From assembly GCA_030050125.1 (NCBI GenBank), contig JASIJN010000502.1, forward strand, positions 1 to 8,607: a stretch of DNA of 8,607 nt, in the 5' to 3' direction. The stretch comes from Streptosporangiaceae bacterium. Its GTDB lineage: Bacteria; Actinomycetota; Actinomycetes; Streptosporangiales; Streptosporangiaceae. The notes below the pieces were generated by a model. The model made no database searches. It was given only the letters and a program-made list of their open reading frames with translations, and was not told the DNA's origin. Both the position numbers and the translations under genes were made by a program. Each line of letters opens with the position of its first letter. Position 1 is the stretch's first letter. Of this stretch, positions 6,575 through 8,607 are shown piece by piece.

Positions 6575-8029
6575 ATGCCTGTGCTGTCGACCCTGCCGCA
6601 ACGGCCCGGCCCCCCGCTGGCGCAGGTGCCGGAGTTCGAAGCGGCCTACCCGGGCTACCCGGCCACGAAAGCGCTGGATGAGCTGCGCGCGGCCGAGTAC
6701 GGGTACCTGGACGCGGCCGGGCACGCGTACCTGGACTACACGGGCGCGGGGCTGCCGGCCCGGGCGCAGCTGAGCGCGCACGCGCAGCGCCTCTCCGGGC
6801 GCTGCTTCGGGAATCCGCATTCGGTGAACCCGGCGTCCGCCGCGTCGACCGAGCTGATCGAGCGCACCCGGCGGGCCGTGCTCGGGCATTTCAGCGCGCC
6901 GCCGGACGAGTACACGGTGGTCTTCACCCAGAACGCCAGCGGCGCGTGCCGGCTGGTCGGCGAGGCGTACCCGTTCGGCCGCGGCCGTGCGCTGGTGCTG
7001 ACCAGCGACAACCACAACTCGGTGCACGGGATCCGGGAGTTCGCCCGGGCCCGCGGTGCGGCCGCCGCCTACGTCCCGTTCGGCACGCCGGAGCTGCGGG
7101 TGGACGACGACGCGGTGGCGGCGGCACTGCGGCGGGCGCGGGGGTGGCGGGCCCGCCGGGGCGGGCTGTTCGCGTTCCCGGCGCAGAGCAACTTCACCGG
7201 GGTGCAGCACCCGCTGGGCTGGATCGACCTGGCTCACGACCACGGCTATGACGTGCTGCTGGACGCCGCCGCCTTCGTCCCGGCCAACCGCCTCGACCTG
7301 TCGCGGCTGCGCCCGGACTTCGTGTCGGTCAGCTGGTACAAGGTGTTCGGGTACCCGACCGGGGTCGGCTGCCTGATCGCGCGGCGCGAGGCGCTGGCCC
7401 GGCTGGAGCGGCCGTGGTTCGCCGGCGGTACGATCTCGGCGGTGAGCGTGATGGCGGGCTGGCACGCCCTGGCCCCCGGCGAGGCCGGGTTCGAGGACGG
7501 CACGCCCAGCTTCCTGAACATCCCCGACGTGGAGTTCGGCCTGTCCTGGGTCAACGGCATCGGCACCGCGCTGATCCACGAGCGGGTGCGGTGCCTGACC
7601 GGCTGGCTGCTGGACCGGCTGGCCCGCCTGCGGCACGGCAACGGGACGCCGATGGCCCGGATCCACGGGCCCGCCGGCACCCGGCGGCGCGGCGGCACCG
7701 TCGCGTTCAGCCTGCTCGACCGGGGCGGCGCGGCGATCGACGTGCGGGCCGTGGAGCGGGACCTGGCCGCGACGGGGATCTCCGTCCGCACCGGGTGCTT
7801 CTGCAATCCCGGGGCCGCCGAGGCCGCGTTCGGGCTGACCAGGGCGGACCTCACCCGGGCCCGCCGGAGCAACGCCAGCACCTCGCACGACTACGCCGCC
7901 CGGGCGGGCATTCCCGGCGGCGGCGCCATCCGCGCCTCGGTCGGCCTGGCCTCGAACGTGGCCGACGTGGACCGGCTGCTCGCGGCGATCGAGACCACCT
8001 ACCGACACGACGGCCTCGATCCCTTCTAG
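6575..8029 (+). CDS. Class V aminotransferase, MOCOS/cysteine desulfurase-like
   Basis: This 484-aa PLP enzyme resembles the N-terminal sulfurase domain of molybdenum cofactor sulfurase (MOCOS/ABA3). Landmarks are YLDYTGAGLP near the N-terminus, GNPHSVNPAS, TSDNHNSVHGIREF (around residues 143-156), LLDAAAF with the PLP-ring aspartate Asp230, SWYKVFGYPTGVG with the PLP lysine Lys256, and RTGCFCNPGA with Cys408 and Cys410. In MOCOS the equivalent TGCFC cysteine carries the persulfide taken from L-cysteine, so sulfur transfer is the likely chemistry. The C-terminal MOSC domain of the full enzyme is absent; the protein ends shortly after the aminotransferase fold. ATG 6575 is chosen because a G-rich site (GGGGGG) lies just upstream; an earlier in-frame start at 6518 would add 19 poorly conserved residues. 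An epimerase-like gene follows 25 nt later, suggesting an operon. A desulfurase for another pathway or an epimerase-like PLP enzyme remains possible. Confidence 0.85.
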   Translation: MPVLSTLPQRPGPPLAQVPEFEAAYPGYPATKALDELRAAEYGYLDAAGHAYLDYTGAGLPARAQLSAHAQRLSGRCFGNPHSVNPASAASTELIERTRRAVLGHFSAPPDEYTVVFTQNASGACRLVGEAYPFGRGRALVLTSDNHNSVHGIREFARARGAAAAYVPFGTPELRVDDDAVAAALRRARGWRARRGGLFAFPAQSNFTGVQHPLGWIDLAHDHGYDVLLDAAAFVPANRLDLSRLRPDFVSVSWYKVFGYPTGVGCLIARREALARLERPWFAGGTISAVSVMAGWHALAPGEAGFEDGTPSFLNIPDVEFGLSWVNGIGTALIHERVRCLTGWLLDRLARLRHGNGTPMARIHGPAGTRRRGGTVAFSLLDRGGAAIDVRAVERDLAATGISVRTGCFCNPGAAEAAFGLTRADLTRARRSNASTSHDYAARAGIPGGGAIRASVGLASNVADVDRLLAAIETTYRHDGLDPF

Positions 8030-8054
8030 ACGTCCCCCGGAAGGACTGGTGAGC

Positions 8055-8607
8055 ATGAGTCGCGTGGTCGTCATCGGGGCCACCGGGCACATCGGGACGT
8101 ACCTGGTCCCGCGGCTGGTGCGCGGCGGCCACGAGGTGATCGCGATGGCCCGCGGCACCCGCGAGCCGTACCACCCGAGCCCGGAGTGGAACTCGGTCAC
8201 CATGGTCACCGCCGACCGCGACGCGGAGGACGCGGAAGGCGCGTTCGGTGCGCACGTCGCGGCGCTGAGCCCGGACGCGGTGATCGACCTGATCTGCTTC
8301 ACCGCCGCCTCGGCGCGGCAGCTGGCGGACGCGCTGCGCCCATCCCGCCCGCTGCTGGTGCACTGCGGCACGATCTGGGTGCACGGCCCGGCGCGGGTGG
8401 TTCCGGTCACCGAGGACGAGCCCCGGACCGCCTACGGTGAGTACGGCACCGGCAAGGCCGAGATCGAAGCGCTGCTGCACCGCGAGACGCGGACCGGCGG
8501 CGTGCCCGCGATCGTGCTGCACCCGGGGCACATCAGCGGGCCGGGCTGGCCGGTCATCACCCCGGCCGGAAACCTGGACCCACAGGCCTGGACCGCGCTG
8601 GCCACCG
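8055..8607 (+). CDS. NAD-dependent epimerase/dehydratase (SDR), truncated by window
   Basis: The first 184 codons of an extended short-chain dehydrogenase/reductase are present; the gene continues beyond the right edge. The N-terminal Rossmann motif GATGHIG (residues 8-14) is of the extended-SDR form GxxGxxG and binds NAD(P). VIDLICFTA matches the fourth beta strand, and YGTGK (Tyr130-Lys134) is the YxxxK active-site pair. HPGHISGPGWP follows, where extended SDRs place substrate-binding residues. The likely role is oxidation-reduction or epimerisation of a nucleotide sugar or related small molecule; the substrate is unknown. GGAAGGA (8039-8045) lies nine bases before ATG 8055. The in-frame GTG at 8049 would sit only three bases from that site and is less likely. 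The 25-nt gap to the aminotransferase gene suggests the two are translated from one message. Confidence 0.85.
   Translation, partial: MSRVVVIGATGHIGTYLVPRLVRGGHEVIAMARGTREPYHPSPEWNSVTMVTADRDAEDAEGAFGAHVAALSPDAVIDLICFTAASARQLADALRPSRPLLVHCGTIWVHGPARVVPVTEDEPRTAYGEYGTGKAEIEALLHRETRTGGVPAIVLHPGHISGPGWPVITPAGNLDPQAWTALAT

Noticed and set aside
5996..8410. Long minus-strand open frame (about 804 codons) opposite the aminotransferase and epimerase
   Set aside because: It has the same shadow-frame character; the plus strand carries the PLP lysine, cysteine and Rossmann motifs.

Overview
The window is very GC-rich. G or C dominates codon third positions, GTG and TTG starts are used, and several gene families have close actinobacterial relatives. 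This points to a high-GC Actinomycetota chromosome, probably a soil actinomycete; the genus cannot be told from the sequence. I saw no tRNA, rRNA, CRISPR array, transposase or phage gene.

Layout. The left part (1-2232) is on the minus strand. It holds a complete flavin monooxygenase of the Baeyer-Villiger type (45-1559) and, upstream of it, a broken gene (1623-2232) whose coding signal moves through three reading frames. From 2351 every gene is on the plus strand. The first group is a FadD19-like acyl-CoA synthetase (2351-3982), a DUF1275/YoaK-type membrane protein (about 4052-4786) and a free-standing DUF2090 protein related to the aldolase domain of IolC (4817-5950). The gaps are short (about 70 and 30 nt), so one transcript is likely. 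A 156-nt gap follows, with a possible 39-codon ORF that overlaps the next gene by TTGA. That gene is a TTG-started 96-aa isoamylase early-set (glycogen-binding-like) domain protein (6107-6397). A 177-nt gap precedes a class V aminotransferase resembling the N-terminal sulfurase domain of molybdenum cofactor sulfurase (6575-8029). An NAD-dependent epimerase/dehydratase starts 25 nt later and runs off the window (8055-8607).

How the genes may work together. The monooxygenase turns ketones into esters or lactones and the synthetase activates carboxylic acids to CoA thioesters, so the two could serve one catabolic route, but nothing in the window names a substrate. The DUF2090 protein suggests sugar-acid or inositol-type aldol cleavage outside an iol operon. 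The aminotransferase-epimerase pair looks like the start of a second operon that continues past the right edge. I found no clear new system. The points most worth a look are the MOSC-less MOCOS-like enzyme with its epimerase partner, the lone DUF2090 aldolase, and the degraded gene.
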